Shown: positions 23,637 to 35,107, counted from the stretch's first letter. The stretch: DNA of 49,920 nucleotides from Branchiostoma floridae (GCF_000003815.2 NC_049982.1:30197447-30247366), one strand, 5' to 3'. Translations and numbers: made by a program. Notes: generated from the letters alone by a model not told the origin.

Positions 23637-24627
23637 TTTTTATACTGTTTACCAACGACCTCCCTCCGTGTGTGTTACACAGCACTACTGAAATGTACGC
23701 TGACGATTCATCTATGTACAAGGCTGGTAAGACTACTGGTGATATCACTGCTTGTTTATAACCGGATCTTGCAAGTGTATCTGATTGGGTTAGCATGAAT
23801 AGATCAGTGCTGAACATTCTCAAAACCAAATGCATAATTTTGGACCCCCCTAGGCTGGCTTCCTTGCCTGATAGGTCACTATATGGTACTGAGAAGTTTG
23901 AGCAAGTAAGTGAGACAATTCTACTGGGACTTCACTGGCACAGTCGCTTTGCTAGAACTTACATGTTAATCACATTGCTAATAGACAATCAAAGAATATT
24001 GCTCTTGTTAGAAGGCATATGTGGGCCATGCCATTCGCTGTGTGTAAGATTGTTATTTGTGCACTGGTTCTATCAGTAGTACTGCAATATTGCTCACCAG
24101 TGCTAGCCAGTATGTCAGATTCGAATATGAGAAAACTGCAGGTAATACAGAATAGAGCGTGTAGACTGTTATTAAAATGTACATCGGACACATCAGTTAG
24201 GTGGATGCATTTTGAGCTTGGCTGGCCTACAGTGAGAAAGAGATTCTCTTTAAGTACTCTGAGTATGTTCTTTAAAATCATCACTAGCCACGAACCACAA
24301 AATGTGTACAATTCCTTCATACCGGTTAATTCATTCCACATGCATAACACTAGATTTTCTGTATCCAGCAACTTCAGACTGGCCAAACCTATAATAAACA
24401 GTAAAAACACGTACCTTCCCGTACCGAAGAATTATACTATATTAAACAAGCCATCTCAAACATTGTAACCCAGACATTTGATCTGGAGACACTGTGCTCT
24501 ATTGTAAATACTTTGATTATTGACTGTTGTATTTTTTGTAATGTTGTGTAGTCATGTTGATTGCTTTGAACTTTGGAAGATTAGCCGAAAAGAGCTAAAA
24601 GGTTTCTGAATAAAAAAAATAAAAAAT

Positions 24628-25193
24628 CAGTACCGCGAAAAGCCGCTAGGGGACCTAAGATCTAATAGTTTCCAGGTCTAACCAAGACTTATCCCACATA
24701 TTAAATATCAATGCAATCCATCCAGGAGTTAAAGTATGTAGAATTTGTAAACATTCACATTTGTTCTTTTTTTCATCTATAGGGAGATTACATATAGCTT
24801 TTTGAATCTAAACTTTCCACAGAAAGTATTCGAAACATTGCCGTCTTAGCATGTCAAGCCTTTTCTAAATTCTACTGTACTGTATTCATGATCATTCCTT
24901 CCTGCTGGGTCTGATATTTTCTTCTTGCTCTGTGCTATTCACGTATCTCTCATTTTGATTAGTCAGAGTCCTGTGTGTATCGCTCCATCTGATTGGCCAG
25001 GTTTTGAATCGACACCATATGTAGTCGATTTGCATCTTCGATTTGCACACACACACACATTTACACAGACACACAAGACACAAACATACATACAAACGCT
25101 ACCGGAAATATAACGTTAATGGCATAGGTAAAAAAAAAACAATGAGGTACATAAATCATAGTAACTTAAAAAGCTGGAATCGCTAAGACTCAC
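24628..25193. other. Intron with dispersed repeat fragments
   Basis: The section at 24655-24740 (CAAGACTTATCCCACATATT..ATCCATCCAGGAGTTAAAG) belongs to the same family as 28440-28587 and 38600-38700. 24970-25020 is an inverted copy of 8746-8795. A short CA run lies at 25048-25085. Confidence 0.55.
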
Positions 25194-26041
25194 TTTTAGG
25201 CTTTTTGTGGTGATGCCAAGCCTGATTTTTGAGGTGTACAGTAAGCGATGGACAATGGCGACTGTTCCCTGGACGTTGTTACACCGCGCCAGTGCTGTGT
25301 TGTACAAGGCAGTAGCGATGGTGAAGTATTTAGTGTCTCCAGTTTCTGTTCCTCTTTTCAGGTACACGTCACCGAGACTCTTGATTGCTTCTATCTCTAA
25401 CATATTGCTGTCGTTTACTATTCCCTCTACCATCAACTGTGCGTATCCAACCAGCAAAGAGTCTGTGTTACTACTGGCAGCCCGTTTCCTGTCCAGGTCT
25501 TGAACTTTTCTGCCACCTTTGCGGGTGTAGTCGTCTCCTTGTCTTCAGTTTGTTGTTCTTTATCCTGTGACCCCTTGGACGTCACCCCTTGTAAAAGTCT
25601 CTCCGCGTAGTTGTATCGGTGCTCTATACCTTCCCCCTGATCCCGATGGCGACACAGGATAATAGCAGCCACATAAAGCGCCAAGGCCCTGTTGAACTTC
25701 CCCACGTCCTTCCAGAGTCTTCCCTTCTCCAAGTTCACGTCGCCAAGACTTTTGAGCAGCTCCACTTCCGCCAGCCTGTCCTTGTCGGCCACGGCGTCCA
25801 CCAGGGCACGGAGGTAGCCTGTCTCCGCACGGGCTAGTCCGTGCCTCCTGCCCTTCGCGTCCGCCTCACGGAGTTTCTCACAGACCCTCAACACTTCCGC
25901 CAGCCTGTCCTTGTCGGCCACGGCGTCCACCAGGGCACGGAGGTAGCCTGTCTCCGCACGGGCTAGTCCGTGCCTCCTGCCCTTCGCGTCCGCCTCACGG
26001 AGTTTCTCACAGACCCTCAACATGGCGAAATTGTCTTGTGT
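25194..26041 (-). CDS. Minus-strand NTase gene, N-terminal exon (frameshifted)
   Basis: The exon may open after acceptor ACATTTCAG (26042-26050), or translation may start at the ATG at 26023. Donor AAA|GTGAGT ends it in phase 0. It reads MLRVCEKLREADAKGRRHGL and on, with this 43-residue block present twice, then LLKSLGDVNLEKGRL..KFNRALALY and, in another frame, [33 protein letters not shown]. The same LGDVYLKRG module occurs in both genes before the NTase domain. The frame changes at about 25498-25501: reading KFKTWTG runs to a stop at ~25434, while one added base would give a KF-x-DLDRKR continuation into the second frame. At 848 nt the exon is one short of a multiple of three, as a 1-nt deletion predicts. 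Pseudogene mutation and assembly error are equally possible. Confidence 0.72.
25764..26022 (-). repeat. Perfect 129-nt tandem duplication in the coding exon
   Basis: Two adjacent 129-nt copies (about 25764-25892 and 25893-26021) are identical base for base by eye, each encoding LRVCEKLREADAKGRRHGLA..DKDRLAEV (43 residues). The length is a multiple of three, so the frame is kept. Confidence 0.95.
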
Positions 26042-27510
26042 CTGAAATGTCTACTTATATCTATAGGTACCGATGTTCTTGTTAGCTTTAAATGCCTGAC
26101 TTGAATACAAAAAAGGTGTCACACTGCTCGTAACAACATTACGTCATTGTCAGTTAAAAGGTTGAATGTATAATGTGCTAAAAGAAAGCTTTGCAAATAC
26201 TCTTAAACATATGAGGTGACCTATCTACCTGCATAGAATGTGCTAAATGCTTATACCAGGCCCAAAATCGCCTCTTGTTGCAAGTCTAGTACTTAAAGTT
26301 ATCTTATTTGCTCCCCGAAACAGTGTTTGCGCTGTAGACCCTTACAAAAGACCACTGTCATGGACACCACCTTGCTCTAAGCAATGTCGGAGCTGAAAAG
26401 AACTGTTTGCTTACTGTTCACGCCGCAACGAGTTTATCATTCAAAAGCAGTGATGTAGTCATGCCTAACTGTTTGTGCTAGGCCTGGTGTTTTGACGTGT
26501 CCAAGGCTGTTTTAGATTATTCTCATTTACATTATGGCATGCACAATAAATTACTGAATCAGAAGTCAAATCGGGTTTGGGTAGGGCTTGTGTGAGTGGA
26601 GTTACAAACCTGCCACGGGATTCCCCTGTTGTGGGAATTACCGAAAATGACGTGGCAGTTTTCGAGTAAAGTAAGGTTTACTCTGAGATTACACGTCGTC
26701 CTTGTAAAATCAATTACTACATTTTGCAGCATCTCCGCCTTGCATACCCTGCGTACCCTCCCTCCACTCAAATAGAATGTCCGTCCCATCTAAAACAATA
26801 AACTGTTGTACACGTGTGAGTATTTCATTCATTTTCCAGATACACATCATCAAGAACAGTTAATAATGTCACATTATCCACGATCTTCGGGCGTATCGAT
26901 AGAAGATTGGCCATATTTAAGATCGACTTATGGTTGCGTGTATTTTTTAATTGAAAACCGTCCCTATCACATATAAGCCATACTTTTACCTCGTACAATT
27001 GTTGAGCAATAAAGTTATCTTTATAAACGAGGCTCGGGCGATGGCTGCAGAATCGTCGTCCGATCGATTTTCGCCAAATGTTACAGGGTTATAAGGAAAC
27101 TTTTCTTCCTCTTTTTTTGTCTATAATGATTTTGATAATGGCACCGGTGTTACTAACTGTTTTATTTAATAAAAGAATAAAAGGTTTATTGGTCGCAATA
27201 AAATGTATTGTCTCTTCAATTATCTTTACATGCTCAAATTTGAATATGTTGTTATCTTACTTTACTTTGCTCATATTTTTTTCGCCTGCTTGCATCAGCT
27301 TTAAGGTCTGCAAAGGATGTCATCCATAAATATTACTTGCCGTGGCCTTAGGTGCAGCTCATATGCGAGTATGCTATATAGACGATATTTAAAATGCTTA
27401 TCGTGTTCTATATGGTAGTAGTATGGGTTTTCGCGTGTAGCAATAGTGTGTATTTGTGTGTAAAATTGTGTGTGGATATAGATACGGTTCAGTACTGAGG
27501 ACTGTCCTGT
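26042..27510. other. No supported exon
   Basis: AT-rich sequence upstream of (or the first intron before) the exon at 25194-26041. A 76-codon open frame on the minus strand at 26559-26789 has no recognisable features and no convincing splice sites. Confidence 0.4.
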
Positions 27511-28260
27511 GTCTTGATATAAGACGCTATGATGCCAAGATAGATAGTGTGCGTTACTTTTATTACTTGAATTTCATAGTGCAACCACTGGACAGAGAGT
27601 AGAAATCCATTTGAGTACTAGAAATTACTTTGTCAATTTTCTGCAAGGCTTTTAACCGCATTTGATTAACCGCATGGACGCAAAAGTCGGCGGGCCGGAA
27701 ACTTCCTTTTTCCCCGTTGTCTTGATATAAGACGCTATGACGTCAAGATAAGAAAGTGTGCGTTACTTTGATCACTTGAAGTTCATAGTACAACCAGTGG
27801 AGACAGAGTGAAAAGCCATTTAAATACTAGAAATTATTTTCAAATTGTTACTTCTCTACAAGGCTTTAAACCGCATTGGATTAACCGCATGCACGCAAAA
27901 GCTGGCGGCCCGAAAACTTCTTTTCTCGCAATTCTCTTGATATAAGACGCTATGACGTCAAGATAAGAAAGTGTGCGTTACTTTTATCACTTTAATTTCA
28001 TAGTACAACCAGTGGACAGAGAGTAGAAAGCCATTTGAGTACTAGAAAATACTTTGTTACTTCTCCACAAGGCTTTAAACCACATTGGATTAACCGCGTG
28101 GAAGCAAAAGTCGGTGGCCCCCGGAAACTTCCTTTTTCACCGCTGTCATGATGTAAGACGCTATGACGTCAAGATAAGAAAGTGTGCGTTACTTTTGTTC
28201 ACTTGAAATCCATAGTACAACCTATGGACCTATGGACAGAGAGAAGAAAGACATTTGGGT
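27511..28260 (+). repeat. ~210-bp tandem repeat, four units, with CRE palindromes
   Basis: Units start at 27511, 27719, 27934 and 28145. Each has the inverted pair TCTTGA..TCAAGA around TATAAGACGCTATGACG, a TTTGAGTACTAGAAA block, and CCGCAT..GCAAAAGTCGGCGGCC. TGACGTCA, the full CREB/ATF octamer, occurs at 27738-27745, 27953-27960 and 28164-28171; the first unit has TGATGCCA. Same family and orientation as 9886-10240. Confidence 0.92.
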
Positions 28261-28587
28261 GCTAATCCGATTACTAATCGAATTCTACCATTCAAATACC
28301 TCACACAACTGCACACATTATGACTTTTAATCTCGATATCGTGGTGTGAGAAATTATCATTCTTTTGAATGTTCAAATTACATAGTAACAAGAACGGATT
28401 GAAAATTTTCAAACTTGAGATAGCCAGTATGTGTCTTCTCCTTCATGTCTGCTGCAGTACCAAGGTCACATACCAGGGGGCCCAAAACTGACCTTGATCT
28501 TTGTCTTCCAATTCCTAACACCTACCCGCATACCAAATATCCTTGTAATCCATCAAGAGGTCCTTGAGTTATGCCGACCAAAATCCG
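28261..28587. other. Dispersed repeat leading into a microsatellite
   Basis: 28440-28587 (CTGACCTTGATCTTTGTCTT, CCGCATACCAAATATCC, TCCTTGAGTTATGCCGACC) is the common family that abuts a microsatellite. Related pieces are at 24655 and 38600. No gene. Confidence 0.5.
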
Positions 28588-28593
28588 GAAACA

Positions 28594-28664
<71 letters not shown>

Positions 28665-28717
28665 GCACGCACGCACGCACACACACACCCACACACACAC
28701 ACGCACGCACACACACA

Positions 28718-28749
<32 letters not shown>

Positions 28750-28754
28750 CGCAC

Positions 28755-28806
<52 letters not shown>

Positions 28807-28807
28807 A
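28588..28807. repeat. (CA)n/(GCAC)n microsatellite
   Basis: Alternating CA and GCAC tracts, about 220 bp, with rare AA interruptions. The six open frames across it are artefacts of the repeat. Confidence 0.97.
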
Positions 28808-29648
28808 ACTGTATCTCCATTTTTCATTTCTCATTCTCCATGTGTACAGAATGAGAAGTCTATGAAAGAGGCAGAGACCACGATCTTTCATGTAAATTCA
28901 TAATGTGGAATACGTCACCGTTACAAGACATTACGTTGTTACGGTTTTACTTCCTTCGCAACTACTAAAGCAAGTTTCCGTCCATCTTATACTTCCTGGT
29001 TTCTTAATCTTGAAGGTTTATGATATTAAACAAAACTTAACGTTGAGGGACTTCAAGACGCTTTAACCTGTGCTTTATTTTTAACAAATTCTGAGACGTT
29101 TGATGACGACGAATCTCAGATCAGCATGAACGTTCACCTGAGCAGTACATCAGAATTTCGCCAGAGGTCCCCACTTACCCACTCTGTCAACTACCAATTA
29201 TAACGGCGGGTATTAGGGGTGGGTACCGGTACAGAAAATACAGGTCCAGGTCCGCTTCAGGTCCATAGGATCAGATCCGTACCAGAACCTGTACCTAATT
29301 CAGTATGTAAAAATTCGTGACTGGACGATACTCAAAACAACGATCCATTTCGCTTATAAAGACATGTTTAGAGGAGTATTCGACTCCCACTGGTGTTTTA
29401 AAACCCTACAAGGCTTACCGCCTTTGTACGATTAACTGTAACACTCGGTAGAAATGGCGATAGACTCTACTCTACTTCGCTCTTGTTATATTCCCCTACA
29501 GGTAAGTCCCGAAACGTGTAAATACCTGTTCATTTTCCAATAGGTCCAACATCCGGTCACCGATTTTTTTTCAGGTCCGTTTTTTCCGAACCGGTCCAAT
29601 AAGAAAAAAAAAGGTTTTGTACCGGTACACCGGTGTGACAGCGATCTC
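28808..29648. other. No gene; repeat before gap
   Basis: From 29216 onward the sequence is repeat-like (GGGTGGGTACCGGTACAG, AGGTCC words, and at 29590-29635 CGGTCC..TACCGGTACACCGGTG), suggesting an element with GGTACCGGTAC-type inverted ends that runs into the gap. Confidence 0.4.
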
Positions 29649-30576
29649 NNNNNNNNNNNNNNNNNNNNNNNNNNNNNNNNNNNNNNNNNNNNNNNNNNNN
29701 NNNNNNNNNNNNNNNNNNNNNNNNNNNNNNNNNNNNNNNNNNNNNNNNNNNNNNNNNNNNNNNNNNNNNNNNNNNNNNNNNNNNNNNNNNNNNNNNNNNN
29801 NNNNNNNNNNNNNNNNNNNNNNNNNNNNNNNNNNNNNNNNNNNNNNNNNNNNNNNNNNNNNNNNNNNNNNNNNNNNNNNNNNNNNNNNNNNNNNNNNNNN
29901 NNNNNNNNNNNNNNNNNNNNNNNNNNNNNNNNNNNNNNNNNNNNNNNNNNNNNNNNNNNNNNNNNNNNNNNNNNNNNNNNNNNNNNNNNNNNNNNNNNNN
30001 NNNNNNNNNNNNNNNNNNNNNNNNNNNNNNNNNNNNNNNNNNNNNNNNNNNNNNNNNNNNNNNNNNNNNNNNNNNNNNNNNNNNNNNNNNNNNNNNNNNN
30101 NNNNNNNNNNNNNNNNNNNNNNNNNNNNNNNNNNNNNNNNNNNNNNNNNNNNNNNNNNNNNNNNNNNNNNNNNNNNNNNNNNNNNNNNNNNNNNNNNNNN
30201 NNNNNNNNNNNNNNNNNNNNNNNNNNNNNNNNNNNNNNNNNNNNNNNNNNNNNNNNNNNNNNNNNNNNNNNNNNNNNNNNNNNNNNNNNNNNNNNNNNNN
30301 NNNNNNNNNNNNNNNNNNNNNNNNNNNNNNNNNNNNNNNNNNNNNNNNNNNNNNNNNNNNNNNNNNNNNNNNNNNNNNNNNNNNNNNNNNNNNNNNNNNN
30401 NNNNNNNNNNNNNNNNNNNNNNNNNNNNNNNNNNNNNNNNNNNNNNNNNNNNNNNNNNNNNNNNNNNNNNNNNNNNNNNNNNNNNNNNNNNNNNNNNNNN
30501 NNNNNNNNNNNNNNNNNNNNNNNNNNNNNNNNNNNNNNNNNNNNNNNNNNNNNNNNNNNNNNNNNNNNNNNNNNNN
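29649..30576. other. Assembly gap (N, 928 bp)
   Basis: Run of N; open frames that span it have no meaning. Confidence 1.
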
Positions 30577-32492
30577 AGATTTGTAGATAATAATCACATG
30601 TGCTCACGGCACAACACGAGCATGATTCAAGAGCAATCTTGAATATCTTTTGGTGACCTACACTTCGTGTAAAAGTGTGAGGAACCGTTGCATAATAGCC
30701 CGGACCTACGGCTGAATGGGTCAAATTGAACGTACGCCGCCATTTTCCCGCCATTTTTAATGCTACGGCCAGCAGTAAAGTTTTACGTCATAGCGGTTGT
30801 GACGGACCAAAATTAAATGAAAATTCTTGTCAGTATACGCCCATTTTCTCATGACTTTTTGTATGCTCATGCAGATTTTTGTTTTGTGCAACTGCTAATA
30901 GGAAAGAATGGAACAACAGAGGATGAATAAAGGTACATAGCGGCAGTTAATTGTGCCGTGTTTCGTTCGACCGGTATAGTGCACCCCCTTCCAACCACGC
31001 GCCCGTTCTCCGTGCAATTCCGCGGTGTGTTCCAATTACGATATTATGTTTTTAGCAGGACCAGAGAGACAAAATAATTTACACAGAAGAAGTGGCAAAG
31101 GTAAGCTGTAACAGCAACATGTAACTGGAGAAAATGATGCGTTGATCATTTGCCAAATTAGCATTGCTTGAGAAATTGCAGTAAACCGACCGGTATTATG
31201 CCAATGGATGTTAGTTGCCAACGAATAGGGACAGGTTCTCGTTTAAGTGCCAAGCGTCAAACGTCAAACATGGTTGTCGCGAATGCGTAAGTAAAGGTGC
31301 CGTCATTCCAAAAGAATTAGATCCCACCCATCCAGACCCTTGTAAAACTTGTCTTCGGGCATCTCGATCTTGCTTTGAGCTCTCCTAAATGGACGTTACA
31401 TGGAGGGCCTCTAGCGTTTGTAAATCAAAGTGCAGTGAAAATCAAACTGGTCAGATTTGCCGGGGACAAAAACGTACAGAAACGATTTACGTGTGCATAC
31501 TAACATAACATCCATGTGATATGGATAACCTCATTTACTAATCTACTCAGAAAACCCACCAGTATCGCCTAACTGAAAACCCGTTTATCTTTTTATTACC
31601 CCAAAATTATGAAGAAATTACTAGTATGCTGTGTTCAATATTGGCTGGGTATACTGAATACAACTGAATGTTGTGATTTTTGAGCGAACTTAAAAGCCAT
31701 TAAGCTAGGAAGTATATTATTTGAATAACAGTCTAAGTCAAGAACGTTGCCGCTACCGACGTTGACATAACGGCGTTTGAATTTTTTGTCCTGTGTTGAA
31801 AATAGACCAATCTTTGAGTCATACGAAAGGGAATTGTGATCATTGCTTAGCGAAAGCTTCTAAACCCTTGACTTTGTGTTAAAACCAAAACAACTCTTTT
31901 GGTCTGCCGCACTGTTGGGTTTTAATGCGCCCCGCAAACACAACAATTCCCCGCCAATTGCTCAAAACATTACGGCGCGCTACTACAACATAAACCGAAG
32001 TTACCAAAACTTTAATCCAGGTAAAACGCCACTCTTCAGAACACAAAAAATACTTTGTCGGTTTGGAGTGGAAACAAGAGACGACGAATTGCCGGGCGAT
32101 TGCTTTGGTGCGCGCTGACACGAGACAAAGTTAACCCGATCAAAAATTGCGGGTTCTGTGATTGTGTGCGCGTGACCGTGTCTTCTGCGGCGCGGCCGAA
32201 ACTTTCAACTTACTCCACGGCCTCGACCCTCCACTCTTCCCAAAATCCTACTACAAAAACTGCTCAGACTAGGAAGAAACCATCGGAACCCTATTAGGGC
32301 TAGATCCGCTTGTGTTGTTTAAGTGGGTTACATACAGTACAAGCGCCCCGAATGAAGTACTTGTTAGCGATTAAAGAATCGGTCCTCACTCGCTTAAGGT
32401 TGACACACCTGTCCCAGCCCATTATAGAGCACTTACCTGCGCAATAGAGCTATTCTCTCCTCTTGTGTTAGGATTGGGCCCGACAGCACGCC
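30577..32492. other. No supported gene
   Basis: Mixed-composition DNA. Overlapping 80-codon frames lie on opposite strands at 31876-32121 and another at 32055-32297, in a CpG-richer patch, without splice signals or known motifs. 30730-30770 has two CGCCATTTT-type words (YY1-like core CGCCAT), too weak to call a promoter. Confidence 0.35.
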
Positions 32493-32592
32493 NNNNNNNN
32501 NNNNNNNNNNNNNNNNNNNNNNNNNNNNNNNNNNNNNNNNNNNNNNNNNNNNNNNNNNNNNNNNNNNNNNNNNNNNNNNNNNNNNNNNNNNN
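32493..32592. other. Assembly gap (N, 100 bp)
   Basis: Exactly 100 N, the usual placeholder for a gap of unknown length. Confidence 1.
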
Positions 32593-33076
32593 ATCTTTCC
32601 ACAAATTGTTTTTATATAACACATACTTCTAAATCCCAGGTTCTTGTTTGTAAAAATTCCCAATATCATGTTGAAAGTTCGCAGATCTACTGACACAAAA
32701 CCAAATTTAATGTGAAACACCACGTCCTAATGAACGTTGTTTGCTGTAGCCAGATTCTTACGTACATGCACGTATTTTAGTGTCTACAATGTTGCTTTAG
32801 GAAACGTTTCGTTCCTTAAACGTAACCACTGACAATCAACGAATGACTAATTCTGGACCCTCATTTTTGTTGTGACAGTTACGTTTGTTGTAGATCTTCT
32901 TACGATTTTGATGCCACAGCAGTTTTGATGCCGTTAAATTTTTATGAAGGATAAGACAGAACCAGCCACCCACAAGGATCTAAGACAGCCTTGTCAATTT
33001 CAAAACATGTGAATGTCTACTATTGCACGACCATCACACGACGTACATAACCGGGCGTACATACCCCCCCCCCCCT
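32593..33076. other. No gene seen
   Basis: AT-rich sequence without exon-like features; it runs into a C run and the CA microsatellite. Confidence 0.4.
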
Positions 33077-33203
33077 TGACACACACTCACACACGCACAC
33101 ACATAAATCACACACACACACATAAACATACACACACAAGCGCACTCACAAAGACACACACACACACACGCACACAGACACACACGCACACACACACACA
33201 CAC

Positions 33204-33242
<39 letters not shown>

Positions 33243-33437
33243 ACACAAATACACACACACGCACACTCACACACACATCACACACTCACACACAAACACA
33301 CTCACTCACAAAGAGAGAGAGAGACACACACACAGAGACACAAACACACTCACACACACAGACACAAACACACTCACTCACTCACTCACACACACACAGA
33401 GACACACACACTCAAACACACACACGCACAGACATAC

Positions 33438-33525
<88 letters not shown>
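33077..33525. repeat. Long CA-rich microsatellite
   Basis: About 450 bp of (CA)n with CACTCA, GAGA and CACGCA variants; the final ~90 bases are almost pure CA. Confidence 0.97.
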
Positions 33526-33526
<1 letters not shown>

Positions 33527-34347
33527 TGCATACACGCCATCTGTCGCCATTCTCTGTCTGTATCCCAGGGCTCCCAGGCCTTCGGGTGTTTACCTAAACA
33601 AATGTAAAGCCAATTATGGCCGATCGCCCCGTGTTCTTCAAGAATTGAGTACCTGATGACACAGATAAGACTACGCGTCGCGCGACAACAGCCTGTCGAT
33701 TAACGCGCCGAACTCTCCACCTTTATTCACTCAACTCTTTCCTTATCGTTCAACTTTTCAAGCACAATGAAATTATCTCTCTAACGGCTGCTTTTATAGT
33801 TAAAGAAAACAGATTGTTGTTATCGCTCTGTCTGGAGTTAAACTACTCATTAGGGTCATTAATCAGTATAATTTAACCATTTTGAACTCGTTATGTAATC
33901 AATTATAAATAAGTCGCCGATTTGTTTGCGAGATGATATGGAAAGTATACGTAAGCACTACAAAGATCAGTTAATTTCTAGTCCACATAGACTTGGAAAA
34001 TCAAATTCTCACAAATTTAATTAAAGCTAATTTTAACACACATGAAATTTTATAAGATTATCATACCCCCTATTAATATATCCTTCCAGATTATATTCTC
34101 CAAACAGATGTTTAGCTAAGGTGGGGCTTTTTTTATGTCTGTTTAGGCATTCAACTTTGTCGAGCTTTCTATTTTGTCATGGTATCTTTTCTTGAATGAA
34201 ATATAAACCTCGCAAGTGCAAACACTTAAATTTGTGGTCATTCAATTGTTTCTTCTTTTTTTGCGTATTTTACGTACATTAGGGCCCTTGTGGTGCCTAT
34301 AGCTAGTGGCATATAGGTTAGCAGGTTTCTTTGCTGTTTCTGTAGAA
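33526..34347. other. No gene seen
   Basis: AT-rich. 34120-34200 (GGTGGGGCTTTTTTTATGTC, GAGCTTTCTATTTTGTCAT) is a diverged relative of the ends of the element at 13470-14843. Confidence 0.45.
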
Positions 34348-34426
34348 GGGTGTATTTTACCGGGGGGGTGCCTCAAACATGTTGAAGGGGAGGGCAAGGC
34401 ACCCCCCTCCCGGTAAAATACACCCC
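34348..34426. repeat. Strong hairpin
   Basis: GGGTGTATTTTACCGGGGGG (from 34348) pairs with CCCCCCTCCCGGTAAAATAC then ACCC (ending 34426); the stem is about 26 bp with one small bulge and the loop about 25 bases. Confidence 0.88.
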
Positions 34427-34439
34427 GGATGCAGCCCTA

Positions 34440-34540
34440 ACAGAGATGCCCTTCCCAGGATTTGAACAGGAGCTCAACTAATTATCACCAGGAGAGATCA
34501 ACTGTGAGGCTACTACCAGTTGAGCTACAGAGACATACCA
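34440..34540 (-). mobile_element. tRNA-derived SINE head, degenerate
   Basis: Read on the minus strand it has an A box (TAGCTCAACTGG, near 34515-34526) and a B box (GTTCAAATCC, near 34456-34465), followed by GGGAAGGGCATCTC. It does not fold as a proper tRNA (acceptor and T stems do not pair), so a SINE fragment is favoured. A related copy is at 44640-45015. Confidence 0.65.
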
Positions 34541-35107
34541 AAAGAAAAAAACACAATTTTACCCGTCTCTTTTTCATTTTCACCTTGTTGTACTTCTATT
34601 TCATTACCGTCTGAGTCTGAGTGCATTAAGTATTAGAATGTTTTCGTTATACTTCCAATCACCTGCCATGAAATAAATGCAACGAACTATACGGTACCAA
34701 TACCTTTATTTCTCAACAATTGCATATTACATAACGTATGACAACAATTACGGAAACAAATCTACTATACAAAAGAATACAATGCAAACATGCCGTATGC
34801 AAGATTGGCACTGAACAAAATGAAAGACTATTTTAAACAATGTGTAAAACACCGAACAATGGACCCAAATAAACTACCCTACAAAAGACTAAAGAAGTAT
34901 ATATACTAGAATGTCTAAATTTTAGTCACGTCCCCAACTGCCTGTACCTCCCACGAGCCCGTTTGATTTGTGGGTCAGAGACTTGATGGGCAATTATGCC
35001 CCTGCCTCTCGCCATAGCGGCGCGCACGTGCAAACACAAGGCGTACGTTTTTGATGTGGTTATAAGATAGTGTAGCCAGAGTTCGACTTTTGGTGACACC
35101 TATATAG
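34541..35107. other. No gene seen
   Basis: AT-rich sequence without exon-like features. At 35066-35106 it contains the left copy of a ~40-bp direct repeat (AGTGTAGCCAGAGTTCGACTTTTGGTGACAC form). Confidence 0.4.

Larger units (their letters stand above)
21340..24627 (+). mobile_element. CR1/L2-like LINE, 5'-truncated and twice interrupted
   Basis: Reverse-transcriptase segments appear in order: GAVYVDLSAAVDLVDHEILL (from ~21379); then, after a 352-bp insert, SYLHARSQVVHIDD and CGVPQGTCLGPL (~21850-21960); after the Helitron-like insert, IFILFTNDLP and the YADD catalytic motif (~23640-23705); then the C-terminal region KLQVIQNRACRLLLK (~24135) through 24465. Frameshifts and a TAA after ITACL show it is dead. 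The 3' end is GATTAGCC..AAGAGCTAAA..CTGAATAAAAAAAATAAAA, typical of CR1/L2-group tails. Confidence 0.87.

Noticed and set aside
26559-26789. 76-codon minus-strand frame as a first exon of the NTase paralog
   Set aside because: No donor site in usable phase and no family motif.
28431-28903. Six overlapping open frames rich in TH or CV dipeptides
   Set aside because: Pure translation of a CA/GCAC microsatellite.
29486-30754. Frames of more than 340 codons
   Set aside because: They are open only because of the N run.
31876-32121. 80-codon frames on both strands at the same place
   Set aside because: Mirror frames from composition; no motif or splice site.
33013-33597. 194-codon frame rich in His-Thr
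   Set aside because: Translation of a CA microsatellite.
34440-34540. Functional tRNA gene
   Set aside because: A and B boxes present but acceptor and T stems do not pair; better explained as a SINE.
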